A stretch of DNA of 60,690 bases from Pseudomonas amygdali (GTDB lineage: Bacteria > Pseudomonadota > Gammaproteobacteria > Pseudomonadales > Pseudomonadaceae): positions 1 through 60,690 of the forward strand of contig NZ_LKBW01000079.1 in assembly GCF_002699855.1 (NCBI RefSeq), written 5' to 3'. The notes beneath the pieces were generated by a model. That model had not been told where the DNA came from, searched no databases, and saw nothing but the letters and a program-made list of their open reading frames with translations. Both the position numbers and the translations under genes were made by a program. Shown in pieces: positions 27,035 to 35,553 of this stretch (its first letter is position 1; the number at the start of each line of letters is the position of its first letter).

Positions 27035-29367
27035 GCACTCATCATCAAGCCGACAAGACACCTATCCCCCGCTACAAGCCATACAAAGGTGCGGCAGGCG
27101 GCTGGGGCGCACTGATCAGCGTGACGCAACACTGGCTGGGCAGTGACAACGCGCTGAAGAACCTGCGCATGATGCTCAAGACCAACCAGAATGGCGGCTT
27201 CGACTGCCCTGGCTGCGCGTGGGGCGATTCGCCGGAAAGCGGCATGGTCAAGTTCTGCGAGAACGGCGCCAAGGCGGTCAACTGGGAAGCCACCAAACGC
27301 CGTGTCGATCCGGCCTTCTTCGCCCGCTACAGCGTCAGTGCATTGCTGGAGCAGAGCGACTACTGGCTTGAGTATCAGGGCCGCCTGACCGAGCCTCTGG
27401 CCTACGATGCCGAAACCGACCGTTACAAGCCGATCAGCTGGGACAACGCATTCGCGCTGATCGCCAAGCACCTGAAGAACCTGCCCAGCCCGAACATGGC
27501 CGAGTTCTACACCTCGGGTCGCGCCAGCAACGAAGCGGCGTACCTGTATCAGTTGTTCGTGCGCGCCTATGGCACCAACAACTTCCCGGACTGCTCGAAC
27601 ATGTGCCACGAAGCCAGTGGTGTAGCGCTGTCGCAAAGCGTCGGCGTGGGCAAGGGCACCGTGACGTTCGAAGACTTCGAACACGCCGACGCCATCTTCG
27701 TCCTCGGCCAGAACCCCGGCACCAACCACCCGCGCATGCTGGAACCTCTGCGTGAAGCGGTACAACGCGGCGCGCAGGTGGTGTGCGTCAACCCGTTGAA
27801 AGAGCGTGGTCTGGAGCGTTTCCAGCACCCTCAGCACCCGGTCGAAATGCTCACCAACGGTGACCGTCCGACCAACACCGCCTACTTCCGCCCTGCCCTG
27901 GGCGGCGACATGGCGCTGTTGCGCGGCATGGCCAAGTTCCTGCTGCAATGGGAGCGTGATGCACAGCTGGCGAATGAGCCGTCGGTCTTTGATCACGCGT
28001 TCCTCAACGAACACACCGAAGGCGTGCTTGAATACCTGGCCGCCATCGATGACACGTCCTGGGACGAGATTGTCGAGCAGTCCGGCCTGCCGCTTACTGA
28101 CATCGAACAGTCAGCACGCATGTACGCCAAGGGCAAGAACGTCATCATGTGCTGGGCAATGGGTATCACCCAGCACCGCCATTCGGTTGCGACCATTCAG
28201 GAAATCGCCAACCTGATGCTGCTGCGCGGCAACATTGGCCGTCCAGGCGCAGGCCTGTGCCCGGTGCGCGGTCACAGTAACGTGCAGGGTGACCGCACCA
28301 TGGGCATCAACGAGCGCCCACCGGTGTTCCTGCTCGATGCTCTGGAAAAACGCTTCCAGTTCAAAGTGCCCCGCGAAAATGGCCACAACGTGGTCGAAGC
28401 CATTCACGCCATGGCCGAAGGTCGCGCCAAGGTGTTCATCGCGCTGGGCGGCAACTTCGCCCAGGCAACACCGGACAGCCATCGCACTGCAGAAGCCCTC
28501 AGCAACTGCGACCTGACCGTGCAGATCAGCACCAAACTGAACCGCAGCCACCTGTTCCACGGCAAGGACGCGCTGATCCTGCCGTGCTTCGGCCGTACCG
28601 ACATCGACATCCAGGCCAACGGCCCACAAGCCGTGACCGTGGAAGATTCGTTCAGCATGGTCCACGCGTCCAACGGACAGTTGAAGCCGTCGTCGAAGCA
28701 GATGCGTTCCGAGCCTGCGATCATCGCCGGTATCGCCAACGCAACACTGGGCAAGGCACCTGTGGACTGGTTGTGGCTGGTCGAAGACTACGACCGCATT
28801 CGCGACCTGATCGCCGACACCATCCCCGGTTTCAAGGACTTCAACGAGCGCGTAAAACATCCGGGTGGCTTCTACTTGGGCAACGCCGCCGGTGCACGCC
28901 GCTGGAACACAGTCTCGACGCGCGCCAACTTCAAATCCAACGCGTTGCCGCTGAGCCTGATCCATGAAGACATCAGCTCGACCGGGCAGATTCCGGACCT
29001 GATCATGCAATCGATGCGCTCGCACGATCAGTACAACACCACTATCTATGGCCTGGACGACCGTTATCGCGGTGTCAAAGGCCAGCGTGATGTGCTGTTC
29101 GTCAACGAAGCCGACATCATTCGTCTGGGCTTTCAGCCGGGTCAGAAAGCTGACGTGATCTCAATCTGGAGCGACAACCGCGAGCGCCGCGTCAAAGGCT
29201 TCACCCTGCTGGCGTTCGACATTCCGGCCGGTCAGGCTGCGGCCTACTACCCAGAGGTCAACCCGCTGGTACCGCTGGAAAGCGTTGGCGATGGCAGCAG
29301 CACGCCGACGTCGAAGTTCGTGGCCATTCGTCTCGAGCGATCGGCAGAGTCGGCCCGCATCATCTGA
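27031..29367 (+). CDS. FdhF/YdeP-family molybdopterin oxidoreductase
   Basis: The 778-residue enzyme belongs to the bis-MGD molybdopterin superfamily, subgroup YdeP. The N-terminal NGGFDCPGCAWG (C59 and C62) lacks the full four-cysteine Fe4S4 pattern of classical formate dehydrogenases, as is usual in this subgroup. Cofactor-binding stretches VLGQNPGTNHPRML and RPGAGLCPVRGHSNVQG are clear, and the C-terminal molydopterin-dinucleotide-binding domain covers about residues 650-770. The physiological substrate is unknown. Start is GTG overlapping the fdhD stop. Confidence 0.9.
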   Translation: MSTHHQADKTPIPRYKPYKGAAGGWGALISVTQHWLGSDNALKNLRMMLKTNQNGGFDCPGCAWGDSPESGMVKFCENGAKAVNWEATKRRVDPAFFARYSVSALLEQSDYWLEYQGRLTEPLAYDAETDRYKPISWDNAFALIAKHLKNLPSPNMAEFYTSGRASNEAAYLYQLFVRAYGTNNFPDCSNMCHEASGVALSQSVGVGKGTVTFEDFEHADAIFVLGQNPGTNHPRMLEPLREAVQRGAQVVCVNPLKERGLERFQHPQHPVEMLTNGDRPTNTAYFRPALGGDMALLRGMAKFLLQWERDAQLANEPSVFDHAFLNEHTEGVLEYLAAIDDTSWDEIVEQSGLPLTDIEQSARMYAKGKNVIMCWAMGITQHRHSVATIQEIANLMLLRGNIGRPGAGLCPVRGHSNVQGDRTMGINERPPVFLLDALEKRFQFKVPRENGHNVVEAIHAMAEGRAKVFIALGGNFAQATPDSHRTAEALSNCDLTVQISTKLNRSHLFHGKDALILPCFGRTDIDIQANGPQAVTVEDSFSMVHASNGQLKPSSKQMRSEPAIIAGIANATLGKAPVDWLWLVEDYDRIRDLIADTIPGFKDFNERVKHPGGFYLGNAAGARRWNTVSTRANFKSNALPLSLIHEDISSTGQIPDLIMQSMRSHDQYNTTIYGLDDRYRGVKGQRDVLFVNEADIIRLGFQPGQKADVISIWSDNRERRVKGFTLLAFDIPAGQAAAYYPEVNPLVPLESVGDGSSTPTSKFVAIRLERSAESARII

Positions 29368-29386
29368 CGTTCATAAATGACGACCA

Positions 29387-29423
29387 CAAAAAAGGCCCGT
29401 TTCGCTGGAAACGGGCCTTTCAC
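29387..29423. terminator. Terminator after the molybdoenzyme gene
   Basis: A perfect GGCCCGTTTC/GAAACGGGCC stem with a four-base loop is flanked by an A-run on the left and TTTC on the right. It starts about 20 bp after the stop codon and ends the LysR-fdhD-molybdoenzyme transcript. Confidence 0.85.
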
Positions 29424-29576
29424 AAGTATCCTCAGACCCTCTTTTCCGACTTAAGTTCCTTAGCCAAAACAATAACTTAGCAGTTTGTGTGGCAATCGTG
29501 TTACTCGTCGGAATTGCATTGCTACATTCTTCACTTGACACCAAGATCGCGCCGTCATCCCTATGAGATTCCATAC

Positions 29577-30038
29577 ATGAAGTATTCCTCGATACTGTTG
29601 TTGTCTCTTGCCTTGATCAGCGGTGCAGCCTCTGCAGGAAACCTCGAATCAGGCGCAGGCGGAGCATTGGGTGGGGTACTCGGCTCGGTCGTCGGTCAAC
29701 AGCTCGGCGGCAGCACCGGTTCAGCGATTGGCGCTGGCCTGGGTGGCGCAGCCGGCGGTGCGGTCGGTGCAGACCGTCGCAACCGTACAGAAGCAGCCAT
29801 TGGCGGCGGTCTGGGCGCAGCAGGCGGTAACGTTGTAGGCCGCAGCGTTGGCGGCAGCACCGGCAGCCTGATCGGCTCGGCGGTAGGCGGCGGCGGTGGT
29901 GCCGCACTCGGCAACTACATGGGCAACGAAAGCCGCAGCGATGATCGTCGTTATCGCGGTGGCCGTGATGATCGCCGCTACTATCGCGATCATGACCGTC
30001 GTCCGAAGCACCACGGCCATCGTCGTCATCGCGACTGA
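29577..30038 (+). CDS. Exported glycine-zipper protein
   Basis: The 153-residue protein has a signal peptide (residues 1-20, cut after ASA). Repeated glycine-zipper segments of the GxxxGxxxG kind follow (about residues 25-117), then a basic Arg/Tyr/His-rich tail (DDRRYRGGRDDRRYYR). Such proteins sit in or near the outer membrane and are often stress-induced, but no lipobox is present here. I recognise no specific gene name. ATG 29577 begins the signal peptide; longer frames lack one. Confidence 0.8.
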   Translation: MKYSSILLLSLALISGAASAGNLESGAGGALGGVLGSVVGQQLGGSTGSAIGAGLGGAAGGAVGADRRNRTEAAIGGGLGAAGGNVVGRSVGGSTGSLIGSAVGGGGGAALGNYMGNESRSDDRRYRGGRDDRRYYRDHDRRPKHHGHRRHRD

Positions 30039-30063
30039 TACAGCCGTTATTTACTGATGAATC

Positions 30064-30096
30064 AAAACCGGCCGCTCTTGAGCGGCCGGTTTTGTT
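30064..30096. terminator. Bidirectional terminator between the glycine-zipper gene and recQ
   Basis: A strong stem AACCGGCCGCTC with its complement is flanked by AAAA on the left and TTTTGTTTT on the right. It can stop transcripts of both convergent genes. Confidence 0.88.
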
Positions 30097-32025
30097 TTAG
30101 AGCATCGCCTGCACCCATGCCCTCACCTGCGCATACGGATAATCCTCCAGCAAGGCAAAACCGCTGGTGGCGCGAGCCTTGAGTTTGGTGAACAAAGGCA
30201 CGCTGATGCCGCACAAAAAGCGCGTCAGGCATTCGGCGCTGGGTGGCTGGCCAGTGAAGTCCTGGTGCTTGTGGATAAAATCACCGCACACCTGCTGAAA
30301 GTCCCGGTTATCCAGAGGTTCCAGCGCAGGTGGCTGTGGAAGATGGGCGATCTGGCCGTGACAGACCGAGCAATGGCCGCATTGCTCGGGCGCGTTGTAA
30401 TCGCCGAAGTAGCGTGCCAACCGATGAGTCAGGCACTGATCACTGGAGAACACCTCAAGCATTGCATGAATGCGCGCAACTTCAGTGGCCTCGTGGTGGG
30501 CGAAATAATCGTGCAGCTCGACGCTCAGCGCCTGCGGGTCAAAGTCACTGCGCAACACGCTGTAGACCTCGGTCATCTGCTTGCTTTCCAGCTCGATCCA
30601 GCCCTTTTCCTGAAAGTAATCCAGCGCCTTGACCACCCGCCCACGCTCGGCACCGTATTGCTGGTACATCGCGTCGAAGTTGACCGTGGCCCAGGTACGC
30701 GCCCGGCTGGACGTATCGATCAACGCTTGAACGAATTCGCGCCGCTCACCCTCGAAACGCGCCATCAGGTCGTGCGGCTGAAGCAGAAACTTGAAGCGGT
30801 ACTCGGCGAAGTAAGCGTAGCGCGGTGCGATGATCCCGCGCAGTTCCAGCTGCACCAGCAGGGTCTTCAACGGTAGCTGACGGATATTGCTGAGATCAGC
30901 CAGCGGCCCGAGCAGAAACTCCCACTGCCCGTCATGGCGTGCATCGAGCAAATCCTCCAGCACACGGGCAATCCCCTCGCGCTCCGGCGTGTCGCCATAC
31001 ACAAAATTTTCCAGCACATTGAGGCTGTCGCGGTTGGCCAGCACCAGACAATCCGAGGCACCACCATCGCGCCCTGCCCGGCCGATTTCCTGGCTGTAGT
31101 TCTCGATGGATTTGGGCAGGTCGAAATGCACCACATCACGGATGTCGCTTTTGTCGATGCCCATTCCGAACGCAATGGTCGCCACGATGCAGTTCAGGCT
31201 GCCGCCCATGAAACGCTTCTGAATCGACTCGCGCTGATCATTAGGCAGCCCGGCATGGTAAGCACTGGCGGGTAGACCATTCTGCTCAAGGTGCACCGCG
31301 ACATGCTCGGCGGTCTTTTGCAGCGTCACGTAAACGATTGTCGGTTGGCCGCGCCGCTCATTGAGCCACTCGACCAGCAGCCGCCTTTTGTCACGCCCGC
31401 TGACCGGCTTGACCCACAGGTGCAGGTTGGCGCGGTAGAAGCCGGTGGTGATGACATCCTCGGGGGCAATGGCGAATTTGTCCTGCATGTCGTTAATGAC
31501 CTGCGGTGTCGCGGTCGCGGTCAGCAGCAGTGCCTGAGGGATGTTGAATTCGCGCTGGTAGTCCGGCAGCTTCAGATAATCAGGCCGAAAGTTATGCCCC
31601 CACTCCGAAATACAGTGCGCCTCGTCGACCACCAGCAAGGAAATCGGCACCTGGGCGATGAAGTTGCGGAAACGCTCGTTCTTGAGGCGCTCGACCGAGA
31701 TCATCAGGATCTTCAGCTCTCCGGAACGCGCGCGAGCCATGACGTCGGCGACATCATCGCGGCTTTGTGCCGAATCAATGCTTGCTGCGGCAATGCCGTT
31801 GCGGTGCAAAAAGGCAAGCTGATCCTGGATCAGCGCCAGCAACGGCGAAACCACCAGCGTCAGATTGGGCAGCAGTAGCGCAGGCAATTGGTAACATAGC
31901 GACTTGCCTGAGCCCGTCGGGTAAATTGCCGCAGCCGAGCGTCCGGCCAGCACGGCGCTGATCGCTGCCTCCTGGCCTGGCCGGAACTGCGTGTAACCAA
32001 AAACCTGCTCAAGACGCTGGTGCAT
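30097..32025 (-). CDS. recQ: ATP-dependent DNA helicase RecQ-type
   Basis: The 642-residue 3-prime to 5-prime helicase takes part in recombination and repair. Motif I is YPTGSGKS (residues 35-42), motif II is DEAH (134-137), the aromatic loop reads ISEWGHNFRPDY, and motif VI is QEIGRAGRDG. The zinc-binding CGHCSVCHG lies near residue 550, and the C-terminal stretch is HRDC-like. The second RecQ lineage of pseudomonads has this architecture, so this may be a paralogue of classical recQ. Start at ATG 32023-32025. Confidence 0.93.
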   Translation of the reverse strand: MHQRLEQVFGYTQFRPGQEAAISAVLAGRSAAAIYPTGSGKSLCYQLPALLLPNLTLVVSPLLALIQDQLAFLHRNGIAAASIDSAQSRDDVADVMARARSGELKILMISVERLKNERFRNFIAQVPISLLVVDEAHCISEWGHNFRPDYLKLPDYQREFNIPQALLLTATATPQVINDMQDKFAIAPEDVITTGFYRANLHLWVKPVSGRDKRRLLVEWLNERRGQPTIVYVTLQKTAEHVAVHLEQNGLPASAYHAGLPNDQRESIQKRFMGGSLNCIVATIAFGMGIDKSDIRDVVHFDLPKSIENYSQEIGRAGRDGGASDCLVLANRDSLNVLENFVYGDTPEREGIARVLEDLLDARHDGQWEFLLGPLADLSNIRQLPLKTLLVQLELRGIIAPRYAYFAEYRFKFLLQPHDLMARFEGERREFVQALIDTSSRARTWATVNFDAMYQQYGAERGRVVKALDYFQEKGWIELESKQMTEVYSVLRSDFDPQALSVELHDYFAHHEATEVARIHAMLEVFSSDQCLTHRLARYFGDYNAPEQCGHCSVCHGQIAHLPQPPALEPLDNRDFQQVCGDFIHKHQDFTGQPPSAECLTRFLCGISVPLFTKLKARATSGFALLEDYPYAQVRAWVQAML

Positions 32026-32200
32026 TCGCGGTTAATCCATCAGTCAAACAAAACGGTCCCAACCTTAGCGCGACAGGCCAAATGCATACACCACCAAAGC
32101 GTTACAGAAACACGGCGCGTGGCCGATAACGTTGAGATTTCATGCCTGCTGCGTCAGCAGGCGCGGCGCTCACCTTCATACCGCTTGATCTGGAGCAGGA

Positions 32201-33022
32201 ATGGATTCCACACAGCAACCCGAAGACGACGGGATCATCCGCATTCAGCGCCTTGTGCCGGGCCAGGTCGATGTCGTTCTGGGCGCGCATCCAAGCCGTA
32301 AACTTAGCGCTCGACCGGGCAAGTCGCGGCCCTACCGGTTATGGCTGGCAGGCCTTATCGTTGCGCTTTGCCTGGCCGGGCTGGTCGTGTCTCATGGGCG
32401 AAGCCCAAAGGTGGCACTGGCACCACCTGTCGAGCGACCTGCACCTGAACCAGAGACCACCATGATCGACAGCGAACCGACAATGGTGGCAAGCCCCGCA
32501 CCCGCGCCGTCGATCCGTGCGCCTGACCTGTTACCTGTCGCCGCAACCCGGGAAGAGCCAGCCGCCGTGCAGCCGCTGGATAACTGCATGAAAAGCGGCA
32601 ATGTCATCGATGAGAGCGTATTGAACTGTCGCTTTGGCCAGGTTCCTCGACCCGCTCAGGCAGAACCGGCGAAAGGCATGGTGTCCGCAGACTACATGGC
32701 TGACTTCAAAGCCAACGCTGCTCGCAACCCCAATCGCTCGGCCCGGCCCTACAGCGTCGCGACGGCCTCCATCCGTGAATGGGACGGCAGAAACCGCTAT
32801 CGGGCGCAGTGGCGGGTTTACGGCAACAGCATCGACGGCGACAGCGTCTGCGAAAACTTCGCCGTTCGCTCATTCGAACGGCGCGAGTGTCGCAAGGCTG
32901 CGCAGGTCAACTTCAAGGAGGAATGCCGGGAGTGGACCAAACGTGCTGCCCGAAATCGCGACGAGGACAGTAAAAATGCCGAGCAGCGTTATTGTGAAGT
33001 GGCGGCGACTTTCTCGCCTTAG
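32201..33022 (+). CDS. Single-span membrane-anchored protein of unknown function
   Basis: The 273-residue protein has a cytoplasmic N-terminus of about 46 residues, one membrane helix (about 47-65), a Pro/Ala-rich periplasmic linker to about residue 125, and a globular C-terminal domain with several cysteines (in DNCMKSG, LNCRFG, DSVCEN, ERRECRK, KEECREW, QRYCEV) that could form disulfides. I do not recognise the family. The start follows GGAGCAGGA. Confidence 0.7.
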   Translation: MDSTQQPEDDGIIRIQRLVPGQVDVVLGAHPSRKLSARPGKSRPYRLWLAGLIVALCLAGLVVSHGRSPKVALAPPVERPAPEPETTMIDSEPTMVASPAPAPSIRAPDLLPVAATREEPAAVQPLDNCMKSGNVIDESVLNCRFGQVPRPAQAEPAKGMVSADYMADFKANAARNPNRSARPYSVATASIREWDGRNRYRAQWRVYGNSIDGDSVCENFAVRSFERRECRKAAQVNFKEECREWTKRAARNRDEDSKNAEQRYCEVAATFSP

Positions 33023-33119
33023 CAACACATTGAACCCCTCTGGAGCAACTGTTTCGCCGCTAAAACCGGTTTTTTGATGCGTACGTTCACGGCCATCCAC
33101 ATACAAAACCTTACACATG

Positions 33120-33137
33120 TATAGCCAAAGGCTTACA
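33120..33137 (+). promoter_or_regulatory. GacA-type upstream activator site of the first rsmX-like RNA
   Basis: The sequence TATAGC-N6-CTTACA resembles the GacA site TGTAAG-N6-CTTACA. It is centred about 65 bp upstream of the predicted start. The same core recurs at the same distance before the second RNA. The right half-site is perfect; the left is degenerate. Confidence 0.6.
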
Positions 33138-33181
33138 CGCAATAGGGAAGGTTGGCTATTTTTCACCTGCTATCAGCGCCG

Positions 33182-33187
33182 TAAGAT
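33182..33187 (+). promoter_or_regulatory. -10 box of the first rsmX-like RNA
   Basis: TAAGAT is followed by TGGATCC in both RNA copies, with no recognisable -35 box, as expected for an activator-dependent promoter. Confidence 0.55.
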
Positions 33188-33193
33188 TGGATC

Positions 33194-33308
33194 CAACAAC
33201 TGGCGAACAAGGAGTTCGCCAGGATCAGGGACGATCGACCATCGCCGGGAAGGAAGCCGACAGGGAGTTGGAATGGTCTTGGTACAAACCCGCTTCGGCG
33301 GGTTTTTT
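33194..33308 (+). ncRNA. rsmX: RsmX-type regulatory RNA, copy 1
   Basis: This untranslated transcript of about 115 nt contains many GGA motifs, the recognition element of the RsmA/RsmE translational repressors. Several GGA motifs sit in hairpin loops, for example GAAC-AAGGA-GTTC and CCGAC-AGGGA-GTTGG. It ends in a GC-rich hairpin with six T. RsmX RNAs sequester RsmA and thereby release target mRNAs; in pseudomonads these include virulence and T6SS transcripts. The 5-prime end is inferred from the -10 box. The gene lies about 1 kb upstream of the T6SS cluster and is paired with a second copy. Confidence 0.82.
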
Positions 33309-33309
33309 A
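33286..33309 (+). terminator. Terminator of rsmX copy 1
   Basis: ACCCGC-TTCG-GCGGGT stem-loop followed by TTTTT; the same hairpin closes copy 2. Confidence 0.88.
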
Positions 33310-33411
33310 TTGCCGGCGATTTTTGCTGTCGGCGAACCTGCAGATGCAAAATCTTTCCTGACGCCAGAATTCCTGCCCCTCACCCCGCTGTTCGAGCATG
33401 AACACGTGAGG

Positions 33412-33429
33412 TATAGCGTAAGGCTTACA
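33412..33429 (+). promoter_or_regulatory. GacA-type upstream activator site of the second rsmX-like RNA
   Basis: TATAGC-N6-CTTACA, centred about 65 bp before the predicted start, the same spacing as for copy 1. The -10 box TAAGAT is at 33474-33479. Confidence 0.6.
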
Positions 33430-33485
33430 CGCGGCGGGGGAATTTGGCTATTTCCGAACCTGCACGCGGCGCATAAGATTGGATC

Positions 33486-33599
33486 CATCAAGTGGTGAAC
33501 AGGGAGTTCACCAGGATCAAGGATGATCGACCATCGCCTGGGAGGCGTCCGACAGGAAGTCGGGATGGTCTTGGAAAAACCCGCTTCGGCGGGTTTTTT
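33486..33599 (+). ncRNA. rsmX: RsmX-type regulatory RNA, copy 2
   Basis: A second untranslated RNA of about 114 nt, 292 bp downstream of copy 1 and similar along its whole length. GGA-loop hairpins are cleaner than in copy 1: GTGAAC-AGGGA-GTTCAC, CGCC-TGGGA-GGCG and CCGAC-AGGAA-GTCGG, with compensatory base changes between copies that keep the stems paired. It ends in the same GC-rich terminator. The two copies look like a tandem duplication that includes the promoter. Confidence 0.85.
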
Positions 33600-33600
33600 A
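33575..33600 (+). terminator. Terminator of rsmX copy 2
   Basis: AAACCCGC-TTCG-GCGGGTTT stem-loop followed by a T-run. Confidence 0.88.
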
Positions 33601-34186
33601 TTTGCTGCAAGAAAATCCGGGGACGTTTATCAGCAAGCACCTTCCTCCTTGCTCTCGGCAAGAATCGGTGTGCGTTTCACTCACTCTCCTGTTGCCACCT
33701 GAACCACTCGTGGTGCCATCATCCCTCATCCGAGAAATATCCGCTCACAAGACGGCATCGTGATTTTATCGTCTTGAAGACGCAAACAGCGGGCAAATAA
33801 GTTCATCTTTTTAAGCTTAATTGCGTTCGAAATCGGATCCAGATAACGCTCCAAAGCCCTTATAAATCAAGGCTTACGGCAATATTACTGCTGTAATATT
33901 AACCAGTAGTGGCTCATAGCATTCATTGCTTACTGTAACAAAACCGAGAAAATATCCACCGTCTGTAGGAACTTTCCTACTGAAAATAGTGCCATAGACC
34001 ACACTGCTGGCTAGACGACATCTATATGCCAGCACCAAATCCTTCCTCATAGTGGCGGTGCGTTTTGCTTTACGCACATGGCAAAACCACTTGATGAGCA
34101 GGTGTGCAGTCGAGAAATTCGCAACTCTTCCCCGTCCCCGGTCTGATCCGGGAAGCGGTCGTGAAGGGTTCAAGGACGATGTACCG
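33601..34186 (+). promoter_or_regulatory. Upstream region of the T6SS cluster with a perfect AT-rich palindrome
   Basis: This 586-bp stretch has no convincing gene. It contains a perfect inverted repeat at 33881-33900 (8-bp arms AATATTAC and GTAATATT, 4-bp spacer), which could be a regulator site. The first T6SS gene has a ribosome site containing AAGGA, and GGA motifs lie just upstream, so RsmA control of the leader is conceivable but unproven. Confidence 0.35.
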
Positions 34187-34936
34187 ATGACTCAGACGTT
34201 CGATATAGAAGCATTGATCAAGCTGCGCAAGCAGACGCGCGCTATTTCCGACGCGCTCAAGGTGCAGGCGTCCGACTACCTGTCGACCCTCGCGTTGCTG
34301 ATACGCCCGCAGACATTCTTCGGTGAATACCTGCAGGGCGCGCAACGCAGCAGCGGTCGGGAGACTCAGCACCATTTCAAGGAGCTTAAAGAGCTCTATG
34401 ACCGCATTGCATCGGCAGAGCCGTTCAAGCTGGTCAATGAACTGGAAGTGCCGCTGAACCTGATCAGTACGACGCCCGAGCTGTTCCCGCTCGAATACGA
34501 CATGGTGCTGTCACAAAGCGGGCAGACCATACGCATCACCAGCCCGGTGCGCTGGGTGGTGGGCTTCAACTCCTTCGATCTGGCGCAGTTTCGCAAGGTC
34601 ATCAAGGACCCTAATCGCAGTAGCGCCGAGCTGTATCGCTACGTTGTGCATTATCTGGTCCTGTTCTATTGCCTGAGCAAGTCACCGGGCATGAGCCGCC
34701 TGTTCGAAGGGTTGCGCTTCCCGGTCAGTTTCGAGCGCTTGAAAGACTTCGGCGATCTGCCGTTCTGCGTGATCAGCTCACCGGTGCGCTCCGAGCTGCC
34801 GGATGAGTCGGTCATTCGCAACAGCACGCAGATCGCAGGCAATACCAGCTTCGAAGAGTTGGTCGGGCACGAAAACATTCTGGAAATGAACGATGAAATT
34901 CGTCAGCGCCTTTTGCTGACGATTGAAGGACCTTAA
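34187..34936 (+). CDS. Unknown conserved-looking first gene of the T6SS cluster
   Basis: The 249-residue soluble protein starts at ATG 34187 behind AAGGA. It lacks a signal peptide and membrane segments. Its N-terminal third is helical and charged, followed by a beta-rich part (LEVPLNLISTTPELFPLEYDMVL, RITSPVRWVVGF) and a helical C-terminus. I know no function. Its position just ahead of tssB, in the same orientation with only 68 bp between, suggests a role with the sheath or baseplate. It is not tssA, which lies at the other end of the cluster. Confidence 0.75.
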   Translation: MTQTFDIEALIKLRKQTRAISDALKVQASDYLSTLALLIRPQTFFGEYLQGAQRSSGRETQHHFKELKELYDRIASAEPFKLVNELEVPLNLISTTPELFPLEYDMVLSQSGQTIRITSPVRWVVGFNSFDLAQFRKVIKDPNRSSAELYRYVVHYLVLFYCLSKSPGMSRLFEGLRFPVSFERLKDFGDLPFCVISSPVRSELPDESVIRNSTQIAGNTSFEELVGHENILEMNDEIRQRLLLTIEGP

Positions 34937-35004
34937 TCGCGCCCGGCCTGCCCAGGCCCGGTACGCAAACGACTTGCAGCGAGTTGCTCGCACAGGAGAT
35001 GACG

Positions 35005-35539
35005 ATGGCGAAAGAAGGAAAGTACCCAGCACAAACTTGACTGCGTTCGCGCGCCTCGGGTCCATATCACTTACGACGTTGATATCGGCGACGCTCAGGA
35101 AAAGAAAGAGCTGCCATTCGTTGTAGGCGTTCTCGGCGATTTCTCCGGCAACCCCCTGGAGCCGCTGCCCAAGCTCAAGGATCGCAAGTTCATCTTCATC
35201 GATCGCGACAACTTCAACGGCGTCCTTAAAGGCATCAAGCCGCGCCTGGCGTATCGCGTCGACAACACCCTGGCCAAGAACGGTACTCAGCTTGGCGTCG
35301 AATTGAACTTCAATGCCCTGGAAGACTTCGAGCCGCAGAACGTCGTGCGTCAGGTCGAGCCGCTGCGCAAGCTGCTGGAAGTGCGCAACAAGCTGGCTGA
35401 CCTGCGTAACAAGATGGGTGGCAACGACAAGCTTGAAGAACTGCTGATGGACGTGTTGCAGAACACTGAAAAGCTGAAAACCCTGGGCAAGGAGTTCGGC
35501 CGTGAAGCCGCCGTTCCTGCCACCGACAGCAAAGAGTAA
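35005..35539 (+). pseudogene. tssB: T6SS small sheath protein TssB, frameshifted near the start
   Basis: From about base 35021 onward the sequence encodes a normal TssB (VRAPRVHITYDVDIGDAQE, then the LEDFEPQNVV motif near the C-terminus). The ATG at 35005 with its AGGAG site opens another frame that stops after 11 codons. Removing one A from the run at 35019-35021 restores a 177-residue protein beginning MAKEGSTQHKLD. No alternative start serves the long frame. TssB and TssC form the contractile sheath, so this lesion should block secretion if real. A sequence error is the other explanation. Confidence 0.85.
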
Positions 35540-35553
35540 GGAGGAGCCTGACG

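Noticed and set aside
34050..34075. Possible sigma54 promoter (TGGC...TTGC) before the first T6SS gene
   Set aside because: The GG and GC elements are 11 bp apart instead of 10 and flanking consensus bases are missing.
33874..34173. 99-codon minus-strand frame upstream of the T6SS cluster
   Set aside because: No clear ribosome site, no recognised domain, and it overlaps the likely T6SS promoter. Kept as non-coding, though a real small gene cannot be fully excluded.
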